From NCBI RefSeq assembly GCF_003208435.1, contig NZ_QKMF01000022.1, positions 1-64,000 of the forward strand: a stretch of 64,000 nt of DNA, read 5' to 3'. Shown here one piece after another: positions 42,967 through 52,603 of the stretch. Source of the DNA: Pelagimonas varians. Lineage in GTDB: Bacteria > Pseudomonadota > Alphaproteobacteria > Rhodobacterales > Rhodobacteraceae. Made by a program: the position numbers and the translations under genes. Numbering within the stretch: the stretch's first letter is position 1; the number at the start of each line of letters is the position of its first letter. The notes beneath the pieces were generated by a model. That model made no database searches. It was not told the DNA's origin and saw nothing but the letters and a program-made list of their open reading frames with translations.

Positions 42967-43497
42967 ATGTCGTGTTACGCGGCTTTGCACCCAAATGCAC
43001 GAGAGACTGATTTGTTCACGCTATACCCGGAGCGACCTGAAGATTGGTGGGAGGTCGAAGCCCTCTATGACACCTGTTTTGCGCCTGGCCGGACTGCATT
43101 GTCGTCCTATCGGCTGCGCGAGGACGTGCTGCCTGTGTCGGGCCTGTGCGTCGTTGCACGCGACGAAGCCGGAATATTGGGCGCTGCGATTCGTTATTGG
43201 CCGGTGCTGGTTGGCGGGGCCGAGGTTCTCTTGTTGGGGCCGATCGCTGTTCACCCGACAGCGCAGGGCGAGGGTTTGGGGTCGTCTTTGATTATCGACA
43301 CTCTTGAACGCGCATCAGAAGCGGGACACGATAGGGTGCTTTTGGTCGGTGATGCGCCATATTATAGGCGCTTTGGTTTCAATCCGTTGCAAGGCGTGAT
43401 TATGCCGCCGCCCACAAACCCCGAACGTGTTCTAGGGGCGTCACTGACACCGCAAGCTTGGGCTGGGATCAAGGGGACGGTCGAACGAAAGGCTTGA
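42967..43497 (+). CDS. GNAT-family N-acetyltransferase
   Basis: This 176-residue GNAT protein has VAGDEAG-type strand 4 (CVVARDEAGILGAAIRYWPV), the acetyl-CoA loop IAVHPTAQGEGLGSSLIIDT and DAPYYRRFGFNPLQGVIMPP, typical of the YhbS subgroup. The substrate is unknown. I chose ATG 42967; an upstream GTG would extend the protein into the antisense of the flavin reductase gene. Confidence 0.85.
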   Translation: MSCYAALHPNARETDLFTLYPERPEDWWEVEALYDTCFAPGRTALSSYRLREDVLPVSGLCVVARDEAGILGAAIRYWPVLVGGAEVLLLGPIAVHPTAQGEGLGSSLIIDTLERASEAGHDRVLLVGDAPYYRRFGFNPLQGVIMPPPTNPERVLGASLTPQAWAGIKGTVERKA

Positions 43498-43546
43498 ATT
43501 TGCGCAAAACGTTCACACATCTGTGACATCGCAAGAGGAGCTTTTC

Positions 43547-44293
43547 ATGAGTGAGACAACTTTGCCGACCCATTCATTGCCGGCTGAAATCACTGTGCTG
43601 GCCAATCGCCATCGGGCTGCCAATTCCACAGGAATGCAGGTGTTGCATCTGCTTGGAACACAGGCTGACAGTCTGCTCACCCGGCTGCCTGAAGCGGTAA
43701 AAACCGGCTTGGAGGATGCGACCAGCGGAGCGCTACAGGTGGCATTCCACACGGCCAAGTATTCACGCAGCAAGGTTCCTGACCAGCGCGGCTGGTTAAA
43801 CACGGCTTTTGCTACGGCGATGGGCGCTGTTGGCGGGGCGGGTGGCTTGGTGTCATCACTGGGCGAATTGCCCGTGACAGTGACTGTTTTGATGCGAGCG
43901 ATCCAAGGTATCGCCGTTGAGCACGGGTTCGACCCCGAAGATCCTGAAATTGCGCGTGAATGTTTGACTGTCTTTGCCTCAGCCGGGCCGCTTGAAGCGG
44001 ATGATAGCGCTGATGTTGCGTTTTTGTCGGCGCGTTTGGCATTGACTGGGTCGACAGCGCAGCGCCTGATTGCAGCAATTGTACCGCGAATGTCGGTTGT
44101 GATGGGGCAAAAACTGGCGGCCCAAGCGGTGCCAGTGATCGGTGCGGCTGCCGGCGCGGCAGTAAACTTTGCCTTCACCAGTTACTACCAGCAAATGGCG
44201 CATGTGCATTTTGGATTGCTGGCTTTGTCGCGCGAAACCGGACTGCCAATGGTCACCTTGGTCGGGCAGTTGCGCGATGAGCTGAATAAATAG
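43547..44293 (+). CDS. EcsC-family protein
   Basis: This 248-residue protein is of the EcsC family (named after the third gene of the Bacillus ecs cluster), whose function is not established. Two Gly/Ala-rich hydrophobic stretches (FATAMGAVGGAGGLVSSLGE and VPVIGAAAGAAVNFAFTSYY) suggest membrane association. AGAGGAG precedes the ATG at 43547. It stands alone, 49 bases after the GNAT gene. Confidence 0.82.
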   Translation: MSETTLPTHSLPAEITVLANRHRAANSTGMQVLHLLGTQADSLLTRLPEAVKTGLEDATSGALQVAFHTAKYSRSKVPDQRGWLNTAFATAMGAVGGAGGLVSSLGELPVTVTVLMRAIQGIAVEHGFDPEDPEIARECLTVFASAGPLEADDSADVAFLSARLALTGSTAQRLIAAIVPRMSVVMGQKLAAQAVPVIGAAAGAAVNFAFTSYYQQMAHVHFGLLALSRETGLPMVTLVGQLRDELNK

Positions 44294-44611
44294 AAAAACA
44301 TCCAAGAGGCTTAATCAAATTTTAGGGGAAATACCTTAGGTCTGGTTGGGCAAAAGGGAAATAAACTCCCTTCACCGAATGGGTCTGAACCTTGAAATAG
44401 AACCGGCGCGCAAATGACGAAACAGGCGATACCGGACGTCAGGGAGAAAGCAGATCCACACCACGCGTAGAAAAGCGCGATAGGTGCCGCTGGCCAGAAT
44501 GGTAGGGGCACGCTATGACGTCGAAGACTTTACACCCGGTTATTGGAAGCAATCCACGACCGGGTGTTTTCCATTTTAACCGCAGCCCAAATCGCCGGGC
44601 GGTCGTTGGAA
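44294..44611. other. Intergenic region with one hairpin
   Basis: No gene is recognised between the EcsC gene and the end of ptsP. A perfect 9-bp stem ACACCCGGT/ACCGGGTGT (44532-44540 with 44559-44567) with an 18-base loop is followed by TTTTCC on the plus strand, like a terminator. It lies about 240 bases past the EcsC stop, so a plus-strand transcript seems to end here. Confidence 0.5.
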
Positions 44612-46852
44612 TTATCCGTTTTGGCGCAAATACTCCATCACAGCTGCGCGAACGGATTCGTCGCCTCTTGCACCGGATTCATCGATCACCTTTCGGATCT
44701 CTGCTAGACTATAGCGCATCAGCAAGCTTTTGACCGGACCGATAGAAGCTGGCCGCATCGACAAATTACGCAGCCCCACCGCAGCCAAACACAAGGCTTC
44801 GATAGGTCTACCAGCGTCTTCGCCGCAAAAACTAAGGTGCGTATTTGTGCCTTCGCAACGGCCAACAATACCTTCAAGAAAGCTCAGGAACGAGACGCTT
44901 AGCGTATCATAACGTCTACGAACCCGTTCATTTTCACGGTCGGCAGCAAAGAAAAATTGCTTAAGATCGTTGCCGCCAATCGATAAAAATTCGACTTCAT
45001 CAAAGAATTGTTGCGGGGCATAGGCCAGAGATGGTGTCTCCAACATGGCCCCGATCTCAAGACGCTCCGGCACGGCGTGGCCAAGGCGTTTTTCACGCGC
45101 CAGAACCGTGTCGACTTCATTTCGGGCCAGTTTGTATTCGCTAAACTGCGCGATAAACGGGAACATAATGGTCAGATTCCGGCCTTCGGCAGCCCGAATA
45201 AGGGCCTGTAGTTGCATGCGCATGACTCCGGGTCTGTCCAGGGCCACGCGAATAGCCCGCCAGCCCAGGGCCGGGTTAGGTTCGTCATGCGGCTTCATAT
45301 AGGGCAGCACTTTGTCGGACCCGATATCAAGCGTTCTAAACACCACCCGCTTGCCTTGGGCCGCATCCAGAACGCGTTTGTAGAGCGCGGCGAGTTCGGT
45401 CCGGCGCGGCATTTGGTTGCGAATCAAGAACTGCAATTCGGTCCGAAACAGACCCACACCATTGGCCCCCGAACTTTCCAATGATGGCAGATCTGCCATC
45501 AATCCTGCGTTCATTTGCAAACTGATGTAATGCCCGTCTTTTGTGACGCAGTCTGTATCGCGGATCGAGGCATAGCGTTCTTGCGCCTTGGCCTGCATGG
45601 CCATTTTGTCCTGGAAGGCCGAAATGACCTGTTCATCGGGACGCAGGTGCACAATGCCCTGATCGCCATCCACAAGGATCTGATCGCCGTTCAAAGCTTC
45701 GTTGGTGACCCTGTCTGCGTTGATGATCAGGGGAATGGCCAGTGCCCGCGCCACAATCGCGGCATGTGATCCAACGGAGCCCTCTTCAAGCACGACCCCT
45801 TTGAGACCGCGCCCATATTCCAAAAGTTCTGCCGGCCCAATGTTGCGGGCAATCAGCACAGGATCCGGCGGCATTTCAGAACCGGTTTCGCGGCCCTGTC
45901 CGGTCAAGATCCGCAGCAGACGGTTCGAAAGATCATCCAGATCGTGAAGCCGTTCGCGCAAGTAGCCGTCGGAGATCTGGCTCATCCGCGCCCGTGCTTG
46001 GGATTGTTCTTTTTCCACAGCGGCTTCGGCGGACAAGCCCCGCGATATGTCTTCGGTCATCCGCCGCATCCAACCCTTGGAGTTGGCGAACATGCGATAG
46101 GCCTCTAGCACCTGCATTTGCTCGGCGTCGGCTGATGCGCCTGCCAGCATTTCGTCAACGGATACGCGGAGGGTATCCACAGCTTCTTGCAAGCGGGCGC
46201 TTTCGGTTTCAGGATCGTCTGATACCAAATTTGTGACCACGACGCGTGGTTCATGTAGCCAGACACGGCCCATGGCAGTGCCTTCTTGTCCGGTGCCGCC
46301 GCGCAGCAAGACCGCTTGGGTGTGGCGCGCGCTCAGCGCAGCGCCTTCTCCTACAAAGGCCCCCAGTTCGGTCATTTCGGCCAGAACCATTGCCACAACT
46401 TCTAGTGCATAGACATCGTCGGCGGTGAACTGGCGCTTTTCTTTCGACTGCACAACCAGAACGCCAAGCTTTTCTCCTAGGCGTTGGATTGGGACGCCAA
46501 GAAAGCTGGAATAGATTTCTTCGCCGGTTTCGGGCATAAACCGGAAGCCCCGCTCAGACGGCGCATCTGCGGTGTTCACGACATCGCCGGACCGCGCCAC
46601 GCGGCCTACCAGACCTTCGCCCATCCTCATGCGGGTCTCGTGCACCGCCTCTTGGTTCAAGCCTTGGGTCGCGCACAGTTCTAGGGTTTCACTATCCCGA
46701 AACAGGTAAATCGAGCACACCTCGGTGCGCATAGAATCCGCTGTCAGGTGGGTAATCTTGTTCAGCCGTTCTTGACCCTCGGCCTCTTCGGCCATGGTGT
46801 CGCGCAGCCGCCCCAGCAACTTGCGGCTTTCACTTTCAAGATTATCGGCCAT
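44612..46852 (-). CDS. ptsP: PTS-Ntr enzyme I (PEP-protein phosphotransferase)
   Basis: This 746-residue enzyme I of the nitrogen-related PTS has an N-terminal GAF domain at about 25-160 (KITHLTADSMRTEVCSIYLF). The phosphohistidine domain has H363 in GSVGSHAAIVARALAIPLI, and the PEP-binding TIM-barrel has GLFRTELQFLIRNQMP, PFIAQFSEYKLARNEVDTV and LSFCGEDAGRP. It passes phosphate from PEP to the Npr protein and so links carbon and nitrogen state to transporters and PHB control. The start at 46852 gives the usual MADNLESESRKLL. Confidence 0.95.
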   Translation of the reverse strand: MADNLESESRKLLGRLRDTMAEEAEGQERLNKITHLTADSMRTEVCSIYLFRDSETLELCATQGLNQEAVHETRMRMGEGLVGRVARSGDVVNTADAPSERGFRFMPETGEEIYSSFLGVPIQRLGEKLGVLVVQSKEKRQFTADDVYALEVVAMVLAEMTELGAFVGEGAALSARHTQAVLLRGGTGQEGTAMGRVWLHEPRVVVTNLVSDDPETESARLQEAVDTLRVSVDEMLAGASADAEQMQVLEAYRMFANSKGWMRRMTEDISRGLSAEAAVEKEQSQARARMSQISDGYLRERLHDLDDLSNRLLRILTGQGRETGSEMPPDPVLIARNIGPAELLEYGRGLKGVVLEEGSVGSHAAIVARALAIPLIINADRVTNEALNGDQILVDGDQGIVHLRPDEQVISAFQDKMAMQAKAQERYASIRDTDCVTKDGHYISLQMNAGLMADLPSLESSGANGVGLFRTELQFLIRNQMPRRTELAALYKRVLDAAQGKRVVFRTLDIGSDKVLPYMKPHDEPNPALGWRAIRVALDRPGVMRMQLQALIRAAEGRNLTIMFPFIAQFSEYKLARNEVDTVLAREKRLGHAVPERLEIGAMLETPSLAYAPQQFFDEVEFLSIGGNDLKQFFFAADRENERVRRRYDTLSVSFLSFLEGIVGRCEGTNTHLSFCGEDAGRPIEALCLAAVGLRNLSMRPASIGPVKSLLMRYSLAEIRKVIDESGARGDESVRAAVMEYLRQNG

Positions 46853-46998
46853 GTAGATGCGGCTCCTCACACTCTTCGAACACCAGCTATAGGCGAGTTG
46901 AATAGGGAAGGGAAAGCACAATGCCCCGCTGCAACGCAGCAAAAACATAAGGTTTTTCAGGTTGCTGGCACTTTGGGCAGCAAAAATTCGCTTGGCAT

Positions 46999-47037
46999 CA
47001 AAAATGAGAACGCCGCGCTCATTTCTGTGCGCGGCGT
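46999..47037 (-). terminator. Rho-independent terminator of lysC
   Basis: The minus strand has ACGCCGCGC paired with GCGCGGCGT (47029-47037 with 47010-47018), a 10-base loop and then TCTCATTTTTG. It follows the lysC stop by about 20 bases. Confidence 0.8.
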
Positions 47038-47058
47038 GTCCCTAATAGATTAGGTTGG

Positions 47059-48294
47059 TCAGGCTTTTTCCAACTCGAACGCATCATGCAGCGACTGAAC
47101 AGCCAGTTCCATGTACTTGCGTTCAATCAAAACAGAGACTTTGATTTCCGAGGTCGTGATGACCTTGATGTTGATTCCCTCATTGGACAGAACCTTGAAC
47201 ATTTTGGAGGCCACCCCGGCGTGGCTGCGCATACCAATGCCGACGATTGAAATCTTGGCGACGCTTTGGTCGATATCGACGCCTGAAAAGTTCAGCTCGC
47301 CCGAGGCTTTGATGCCCTCAATAGCCTTTTCCGCCCGTGCGACCTGATCGGTGGGGCACGAAAACGTCATGTCGGTGCGGCCATCTTCAGAAATGTTCTG
47401 AATGATCATATCGACATTGATGCCAGCCTCGGCCAGAGGTCCAAAGATGGCTGCGGCGATTCCGGGGCGATCTGCGACCGAGACCAGCGTCATTTTGGCT
47501 TCGTCCCGCGAATAGGCCACACCGGCCACGACATTGCTTTCCATGATGTCCTCCTCGTCGCAAACGAGCGTTCCGGCTTCGTCCGACTGTTCCTCAAAAC
47601 TGCTCAAAACCCGCAGCTTGACCTTGTAGCGCATCGCCAGTTCAACCGACCGGGTTTGCAGCACTTTTGCGCCCAGCGACGCCAGTTCCAGCATTTCTTC
47701 GAACGCAATCTTATCGAGTTTGCGCGCCTTTTCACAGATGCGGGGGTCAGTGGTGTAAACACCGTCCACATCCGTGTAGATATCACAGCGCTCGGCCTCA
47801 AAGGCTGCGGCAAAGGCGACGGCGGTTGTGTCGCTGCCGCCCCGGCCCAGTGTGGTGATCCGGCCTTCGCTGCTGATGCCCTGAAAACCTGCGACGACGG
47901 CGACTTTCATGCCTTCCTCGAACTTTTGCAGGATATTCGCAGGTGGGATTTCTTCGATCCGGGCACTGGCATGGGCGTTGGTGGTCTTTACCGGCACTTG
48001 CCAACCTTGCCAGCTGCGCGCGGGGACGTCCATTTCCTGCAAGGTCAAGGCCATCAGGCCTGCCGTCACGTTTTCGCCCGAGCTGACAATCGCGTCATAT
48101 TCGCGGGCGTCGAACAGCTCCGAAGTCTCGTTGACATAGCCAACCAGCTTGTTGGTTTCACCGGACATGGCCGAAACGATGACGATCACGTCATAGCCTT
48201 TGGCGACCTCAACACCGACGCGTTTTGCAACGCGGCGGATGCGGTCCAGTGTGGCAACTGAGGTGCCACCGAATTTCATTACGAGAATGGGCAT
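47059..48294 (-). CDS. lysC: Aspartate kinase
   Basis: This 411-residue enzyme makes aspartyl phosphate for lysine, threonine and methionine. The kinase domain starts PILVMKFGGTSVATLDRIRR and has GRGGSDTTAVAFAAAFEAE and CDIYTDVDGVYTTDPRIC. Two ACT domains (about 265-410) provide feedback control by Lys and Thr, for example SYSRDEAKMTLVSV-like and SKMFKVLSNEGINIKVITTS. It forms one route with thrC at 18 kb but is not linked to it. Confidence 0.97.
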   Translation of the reverse strand: MPILVMKFGGTSVATLDRIRRVAKRVGVEVAKGYDVIVIVSAMSGETNKLVGYVNETSELFDAREYDAIVSSGENVTAGLMALTLQEMDVPARSWQGWQVPVKTTNAHASARIEEIPPANILQKFEEGMKVAVVAGFQGISSEGRITTLGRGGSDTTAVAFAAAFEAERCDIYTDVDGVYTTDPRICEKARKLDKIAFEEMLELASLGAKVLQTRSVELAMRYKVKLRVLSSFEEQSDEAGTLVCDEEDIMESNVVAGVAYSRDEAKMTLVSVADRPGIAAAIFGPLAEAGINVDMIIQNISEDGRTDMTFSCPTDQVARAEKAIEGIKASGELNFSGVDIDQSVAKISIVGIGMRSHAGVASKMFKVLSNEGINIKVITTSEIKVSVLIERKYMELAVQSLHDAFELEKA

Positions 48295-48446
48295 GATGCG
48301 CCTTTCCTGTCAGATCGCGCGGCGGTGTACGCGCTGCTGCGCTCATGTGCAAGTGCGCAAAGCGCGCTATCGACCGGTTAGGCGGTCGTTTCAGGCTCTC
48401 AGGGCTTAAAACTTGTCCCGGCACATGAAAATCCGGACCTTCGGCT

Positions 48447-49094
48447 TTAGAACGGATGGTCGCGCCCGTCCCATGTCTCAAAGCAGCCTGATGTTTGCAG
48501 GCTCAGTGCGGCAAAACGTTTGGCCAGACCGTTTGCAGCTTCTAGTTCTGTGATCTCGGCGGTGGTGCCGCCCATATCCGTTTGCACCCAGCCGGGGTGA
48601 TAGACACCGACTGCAATGCCCAACCTGCGCAAATCAGAGGCCAAGTTGCGACCCAGATTCAACGCTGCTGCTTTAGAGGCGCGGTAGATGTATGAGCCGC
48701 CGGGTGCAAGGGTGTCAGATCCCATCTGGCTGCCAATGATTGCAATCTTGGGCGCATTGGACATTTGCAAGTTTGGCAAAAGAGCCTGAACGGTCAAAAA
48801 CACCCCAGTGACATTGACCGAGAAACTATCGGCCCACATCTGTGCGCCATAGCCATCAGCCAGATTTTGCCCCTTGTCCAGAAACACACCCGCATTACAC
48901 ACAAGCGTATCAATCTGCTGACCTTCAAGCTGAATGGCCAAGGCAGAGTGTGCAGCGGGGTCTGTGACATCCAAGGGTAGGTATTCAGGGTGGTTCCGGG
49001 CGGTGCCAAGAACGTGGTGCCCCTGATCCGTTAGGGTCTTGTCCAGCGCCGCGCCAATGCCGCGATTGGCCCCCGTTATCAAAAATGTCGACAT
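48447..49094 (-). CDS. Short-chain dehydrogenase/reductase
   Basis: This 215-residue Rossmann-fold oxidoreductase has the cofactor glycines in ITGANRGIG, the NAG motif in LVCNAGV and the catalytic set S122 (GSQMGS), Y137 and K141 (YRASK). R32/R33-type basic residues after strand 2 (TARNHPEYLPLDV) suggest NADP. The chain fits the sniffer/CsgA-like group. The substrate is unknown. Its start overlaps the stop of the DUF1178 gene. Confidence 0.88.
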   Translation of the reverse strand: MSTFLITGANRGIGAALDKTLTDQGHHVLGTARNHPEYLPLDVTDPAAHSALAIQLEGQQIDTLVCNAGVFLDKGQNLADGYGAQMWADSFSVNVTGVFLTVQALLPNLQMSNAPKIAIIGSQMGSDTLAPGGSYIYRASKAAALNLGRNLASDLRRLGIAVGVYHPGWVQTDMGGTTAEITELEAANGLAKRFAALSLQTSGCFETWDGRDHPF

Positions 49095-49546
49095 CAGTTG
49101 CTTTTCCGTGTTGGTAAAAACGGCAAAGGCATGACGGAAATGCCTTCGTCAACAAGAGCCTTTGCATCCTCCAATTTGGCCTCACCCCAAATCGACCGTG
49201 TGGGGCTGTCGCCGTCATGCATGGCACGTGCCTCAGTGGCGAAATCTTTGCCAACGTAGTCCGAATTCGCCTCAACATGTTGTTTGAGATTGGCAATCGC
49301 CTGTTCGGCTTCGCTGTTTGGGGCGCTCAGGGATGGGGTCTTGTCCGGGATTGGTTCAGGCTTGGGGGCGACCACTTTGGCAACTTTGTTAACCCGCGGA
49401 GCCATCATTGCCTTTGCAACCTTCGCAGAGCCGCAGACGGCGCAGGTTACGTGACCCGCAGATTGCAGTTTGTCAAAGGCGCTGGCCGATTGGAACCAGC
49501 TGTCAAACTGGTGCCCGTCGGCGCATTTCAGGCTGTATTGAATCAT
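49094..49546 (-). CDS. DUF1178-family protein
   Basis: This 150-residue protein has an N-terminal zinc-ribbon-like region: C8 with H11 (LKCADGHQFDSWF) and C36-x2-C39 (TCAVCGSAKVAKAMMAPRV). It continues with a Pro/Lys-rich linker and a C-terminal helical part that includes ARAMHDGDSPTRSIWGEA, the family signature. The function is not known. It overlaps the SDR gene by one base. Confidence 0.9.
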   Translation of the reverse strand: MIQYSLKCADGHQFDSWFQSASAFDKLQSAGHVTCAVCGSAKVAKAMMAPRVNKVAKVVAPKPEPIPDKTPSLSAPNSEAEQAIANLKQHVEANSDYVGKDFATEARAMHDGDSPTRSIWGEAKLEDAKALVDEGISVMPLPFLPTRKSN

Positions 49547-49631
49547 GCACTGCGTTCTGTTTTCGGGCCAACTGTTTGGCGCGTTTCGGTTGTCTCAAAG
49601 ATAAGCATATCACACTTGGGTTCAAGCGGTG

Positions 49632-50828
49632 CTAAACCTTTGCCAAGTGCTGCAGGATCAAAGTGCACAGTGCTTTTGCATCTGTATCGCAGCGCAATGC
49701 TTGTTGCGCTGCCTGTCCTGCGGCGGTCTGCAGTTCTTCGGTTTGTAAACCCGCAAGCGCGGCACACAGCGCATCTGCGGTCTCAATCTGGACGGCAGCT
49801 TGTGCCGCGGCCAAGCGCTGTGCAGAAACGCCAAAGTTGTGCATGTCGGGACCATGAATAAGCGCGGCCCCGAAGGCTGCGGGCTCATATGGGGTGTGGC
49901 CGCCACGGTCGGTGAGCGATCCGGCAATAAATACGCGACCGGCCAACTGATACCAAAACGCCATCTCGCCCATCGTGTCGGCAAGGTAAACTTGGGCTGT
50001 TGCGGCTTGGTCCTGACTGCGCTGGCTGTAGCTAAGGCCGTATTGTTCAATATGCGCGGCGATTTCCTTAGCGCGTCGCGGGTGGCGCGGCGCGAGGATC
50101 AATCGCAATTCGGGATCTTGCTCCAGTGCCTGCTTGTGTGCCTCAAGAACGATTGCCTCTTCGCCTTCATGGGTCGATGCCGCCAACCATGTTTTGCGCC
50201 GGTCAAAGGCTTGGGACAATTCAGGCGGCAGCGGGGCGGTCGGTTTTTGGTACAGTGATTTGAGGTCCGCGACCGGACCGACAGCGGACTGCGGCAAGCC
50301 CAGGTTTTGCAATCTCTGAAGCGACTCCTCGTCTTGTGCCGAAACAAAACTGACTTTGGCTAAGACACGGCGGGGCAGATCCCCAAGTTTCCCCCAACTG
50401 CGGGCCGTCGAAGCGCTCATTCTCGCACCAAGCATCACCGTAGGGCCGGCGCAGGTCAAAATGCGGTGTGGCCAGATTTCGGACTCCAAGGAAATATGCG
50501 CTTGGATGTTCCAGCGCCGCATCATGGATTTCGTCACCCAAGCCAGATCAACGGGTGCCAGACGTGCGCTCACTCTTGGCAGTTCCCAACCGTGCACCAT
50601 GTCGCGCGCAGTTTGAGTATTGCAGGTCACCAGCCAGTTCAGGTCTGGCCGTTCGTGAACAAGGGAAACAAGAATCGGGCGCGCGGAGTTGAGCTCTCCA
50701 TTGGACGCTCCATGAAACCAAACATGCGGGCCTGGGCTGGCAGGGCCGCGCCCAAGTCGGGCTGCGACATGGCCTTTGGTCAGGACTGCCGCAGCAAAGA
50801 TGCTGAGAAGAATGCGATACAGCAGCAT
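49632..50828 (-). CDS. waaA: 3-deoxy-D-manno-octulosonic acid (Kdo) transferase
   Basis: This 398-residue glycosyltransferase adds Kdo to lipid A precursor at the inner membrane. It has an N-terminal membrane anchor (LLYRILLSIFAAAVL), WFHGASNGELNSARPIL with the catalytic Glu, ESEIWPHRILTCAGPTVMLG, and AASTHEGEEAIVLEAHK and PYEPAAFGAALIHGPDMHNF in the C-terminal domain. I chose ATG 50828. The sequence at the waaA signature is more divergent (HGASNGE in place of HAVSVGE), but all conserved blocks are present. Confidence 0.88.
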   Translation of the reverse strand: MLLYRILLSIFAAAVLTKGHVAARLGRGPASPGPHVWFHGASNGELNSARPILVSLVHERPDLNWLVTCNTQTARDMVHGWELPRVSARLAPVDLAWVTKSMMRRWNIQAHISLESEIWPHRILTCAGPTVMLGARMSASTARSWGKLGDLPRRVLAKVSFVSAQDEESLQRLQNLGLPQSAVGPVADLKSLYQKPTAPLPPELSQAFDRRKTWLAASTHEGEEAIVLEAHKQALEQDPELRLILAPRHPRRAKEIAAHIEQYGLSYSQRSQDQAATAQVYLADTMGEMAFWYQLAGRVFIAGSLTDRGGHTPYEPAAFGAALIHGPDMHNFGVSAQRLAAAQAAVQIETADALCAALAGLQTEELQTAAGQAAQQALRCDTDAKALCTLILQHLAKV

Positions 50829-51541
50829 GAAGGCCCCAATTCGTTGCAAGTGTTCCGCCGATGTGACCGCGCCTTGCCGAAATGGCAAGAGCGCTGTGGC
50901 TCTGCTGAGGTGCAGACGGCCGCACATTTTCACATCAGCGGCCCACAGAAGAACGGCTGTGAATAACTCTGTGAGTATCCTGATTGGTGATTGTTTTTGA
51001 ATGCGTTATTGGGATCAGCTGCGTAGGATCGAACTGCATTTTCGAGCTAAAAAATGTGATGCCTGCTCGGAAATAACCATCTTATTGCGACTATATGATC
51101 GAAAAATTCGCAATATTAGGCATCAGAATTTCCCTTTTCCGATATATCCCGGATAAACTATGCACAGGAAAGGGCGACGCTAGGGTTTTCATCCATCGAT
51201 GGTCCTGCTTTGTTGTGTTTTCAGGCCGTTTTTGATTTTTTATCATTTATTAATAGATGTTTGTATCGTTAACTTCATGTTGTTTAACTGTTCGTGGAAT
51301 TCTGCATCTGTTCAAACAGCATATTCGGCACCAAAAACTGAAAAAATCGTCAATGCCTAGTATTTGGCTATCGAATTCCGGCCCCGTCATCACAGCGCAG
51401 AGGGCCGAGAAGCTGACGATATAAGGGTTCAATTTTGCGCGTGTTGCAGCACATCAAAACTTTCTCTTGAATAAAGTACCCAAAAACTCTTAGGATCATT
51501 TTGTGAAATACAATTTCGCATAGTGAAACTGGGAGGATTTC
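50829..51541. other. 713-bp AT-rich intergenic region before the TRAP operon
   Basis: This is the longest gene-free stretch of the window. Its composition is more AT-rich than its surroundings, especially 51050-51340. A 10-bp palindrome CCATCGATGG is at 51193-51202, and two TTAAC half-sites are near 51270-51290. At the right end lies the candidate IclR operator. I see no protein gene and no structured RNA I can name. Confidence 0.6.
51505..51528. promoter_or_regulatory. Two overlapping palindromes just upstream of dctP (candidate IclR operator)
   Basis: GAAATacaATTTC (51505-51517) and TTTCgcatagtGAAA (51514-51528) are both perfect inverted repeats and share four bases. They end three bases before the GGGAGG ribosome site of the TRAP operon, so a bound protein would block transcription or initiation. 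The IclR gene at 54432 in the same operon is the natural candidate. Confidence 0.5.
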
Positions 51542-52588
51542 ATGAAACGATGGCAAACCGCGGCTGTGGCCGCAATTGCAGCGCTTTGCGCAGGCGCGAC
51601 CAGCGCTGAAACAGTCTTGATCCATGGCGAAGCCGGACCGAACAGGGGCGCTCGTGCAAAGGCGATCCAATGGTTTGCGGATGAGGTCGCGGACCGGTCT
51701 GGCGGCGATATGCGCATTGATGTGCAATGGGGCGGCGCGCTGTTCAAAGCCAATGCGGCTTTGCAGTCTATCCATGATGGTGTCGGCGACATGGGGACGA
51801 TCATTTCGGTTTACTATCCGCAAGAATTTGCCAGTTATGGCATCGCGGATCTGCCGCTTGATAATCCGGATGCCTGGGTTGGCATGCGTGCAACCGATGA
51901 ATTGTTTCGGACCAATGCAGCGGTCAAGCAGGTTCTGGACCAAAAGAACCTTGTCTACATTGGCACCTTCACAACCAGCCAGGTCAATATCGGTTGCAAG
52001 GGGACTGCGATCCGGACCGCCGATGACATTGACGGTCTAAAAGTGCGCGGTGTCGGGGCATATGGAAAGGTCTTTGGTGAGATGGGGGCGAACATGGTTC
52101 GCATGTCGATTTATGACGCCTATCAGGGCTTGGACAGCGGATTGATCGATTGTTCGCAAGGGTATTCCTATGCGGTCTCTGCACTCAAGCAGGCCGAGGT
52201 GATGGACAGCTATACTTTGCTCAATTGGGGGCAGGTTGGCGGTGTCGGCACCTTCATGAACAAAGATGCCTTTGATGCGCTGAGCGCAGAGCAACAAGAC
52301 CTGCTGTTGGCAGCCGGATCAGACATGGTGGACTACTTTGGCCAGATTCTAACGGGGGCCAATGCCAAGGCAATCGAAGACATGAAGGCCGGAGGTCTTG
52401 AGGTCATTGAATTGCCCGACGCCGAGCGTGCCAAGCTTTTGGAAAAGGGCGCGGGTCATGTGGACGCATGGGTCGAGACGGCTGGTAAGGCCGGTCTTGA
52501 TGGTGCGGCTTTGTTGGATGAATATCGCGGTTTGCTGGCGAAATATGCCGCAGAACGTGATGCAAAAGGCTACCCTTGGGCGCGCTAA
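51542..52588 (+). CDS. dctP: TRAP transporter solute-binding protein (DctP family)
   Basis: This 348-residue periplasmic receptor captures a carboxylate substrate. The signal peptide MKRWQTAAVAAIAALCAGAT ends near TSA. The conserved Arg of DctP proteins that binds the carboxylate is R169 in DIDGLKVRGVGAYGKV. The chain has QWGGALFKANAALQSIHDGV and YQGLDSGLIDCSQG, both usual. GGGAGG precedes the ATG at 51542. It is the first gene of the catabolic operon. Confidence 0.93.
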   Translation: MKRWQTAAVAAIAALCAGATSAETVLIHGEAGPNRGARAKAIQWFADEVADRSGGDMRIDVQWGGALFKANAALQSIHDGVGDMGTIISVYYPQEFASYGIADLPLDNPDAWVGMRATDELFRTNAAVKQVLDQKNLVYIGTFTTSQVNIGCKGTAIRTADDIDGLKVRGVGAYGKVFGEMGANMVRMSIYDAYQGLDSGLIDCSQGYSYAVSALKQAEVMDSYTLLNWGQVGGVGTFMNKDAFDALSAEQQDLLLAAGSDMVDYFGQILTGANAKAIEDMKAGGLEVIELPDAERAKLLEKGAGHVDAWVETAGKAGLDGAALLDEYRGLLAKYAAERDAKGYPWAR

Positions 52589-52603
52589 ACAAAGGTTGGC
52601 TAA

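Noticed and set aside
44311-44511. Minus-strand frame of 66 codons between the EcsC gene and ptsP
   Set aside because: No ribosome site and no similarity I can recognise; hydrophobicity alone is not enough.
51270-51290. CtrA box in the gap before the TRAP operon
   Set aside because: Two TTAAC half-sites are present, but the spacing is 11 bases instead of 7.
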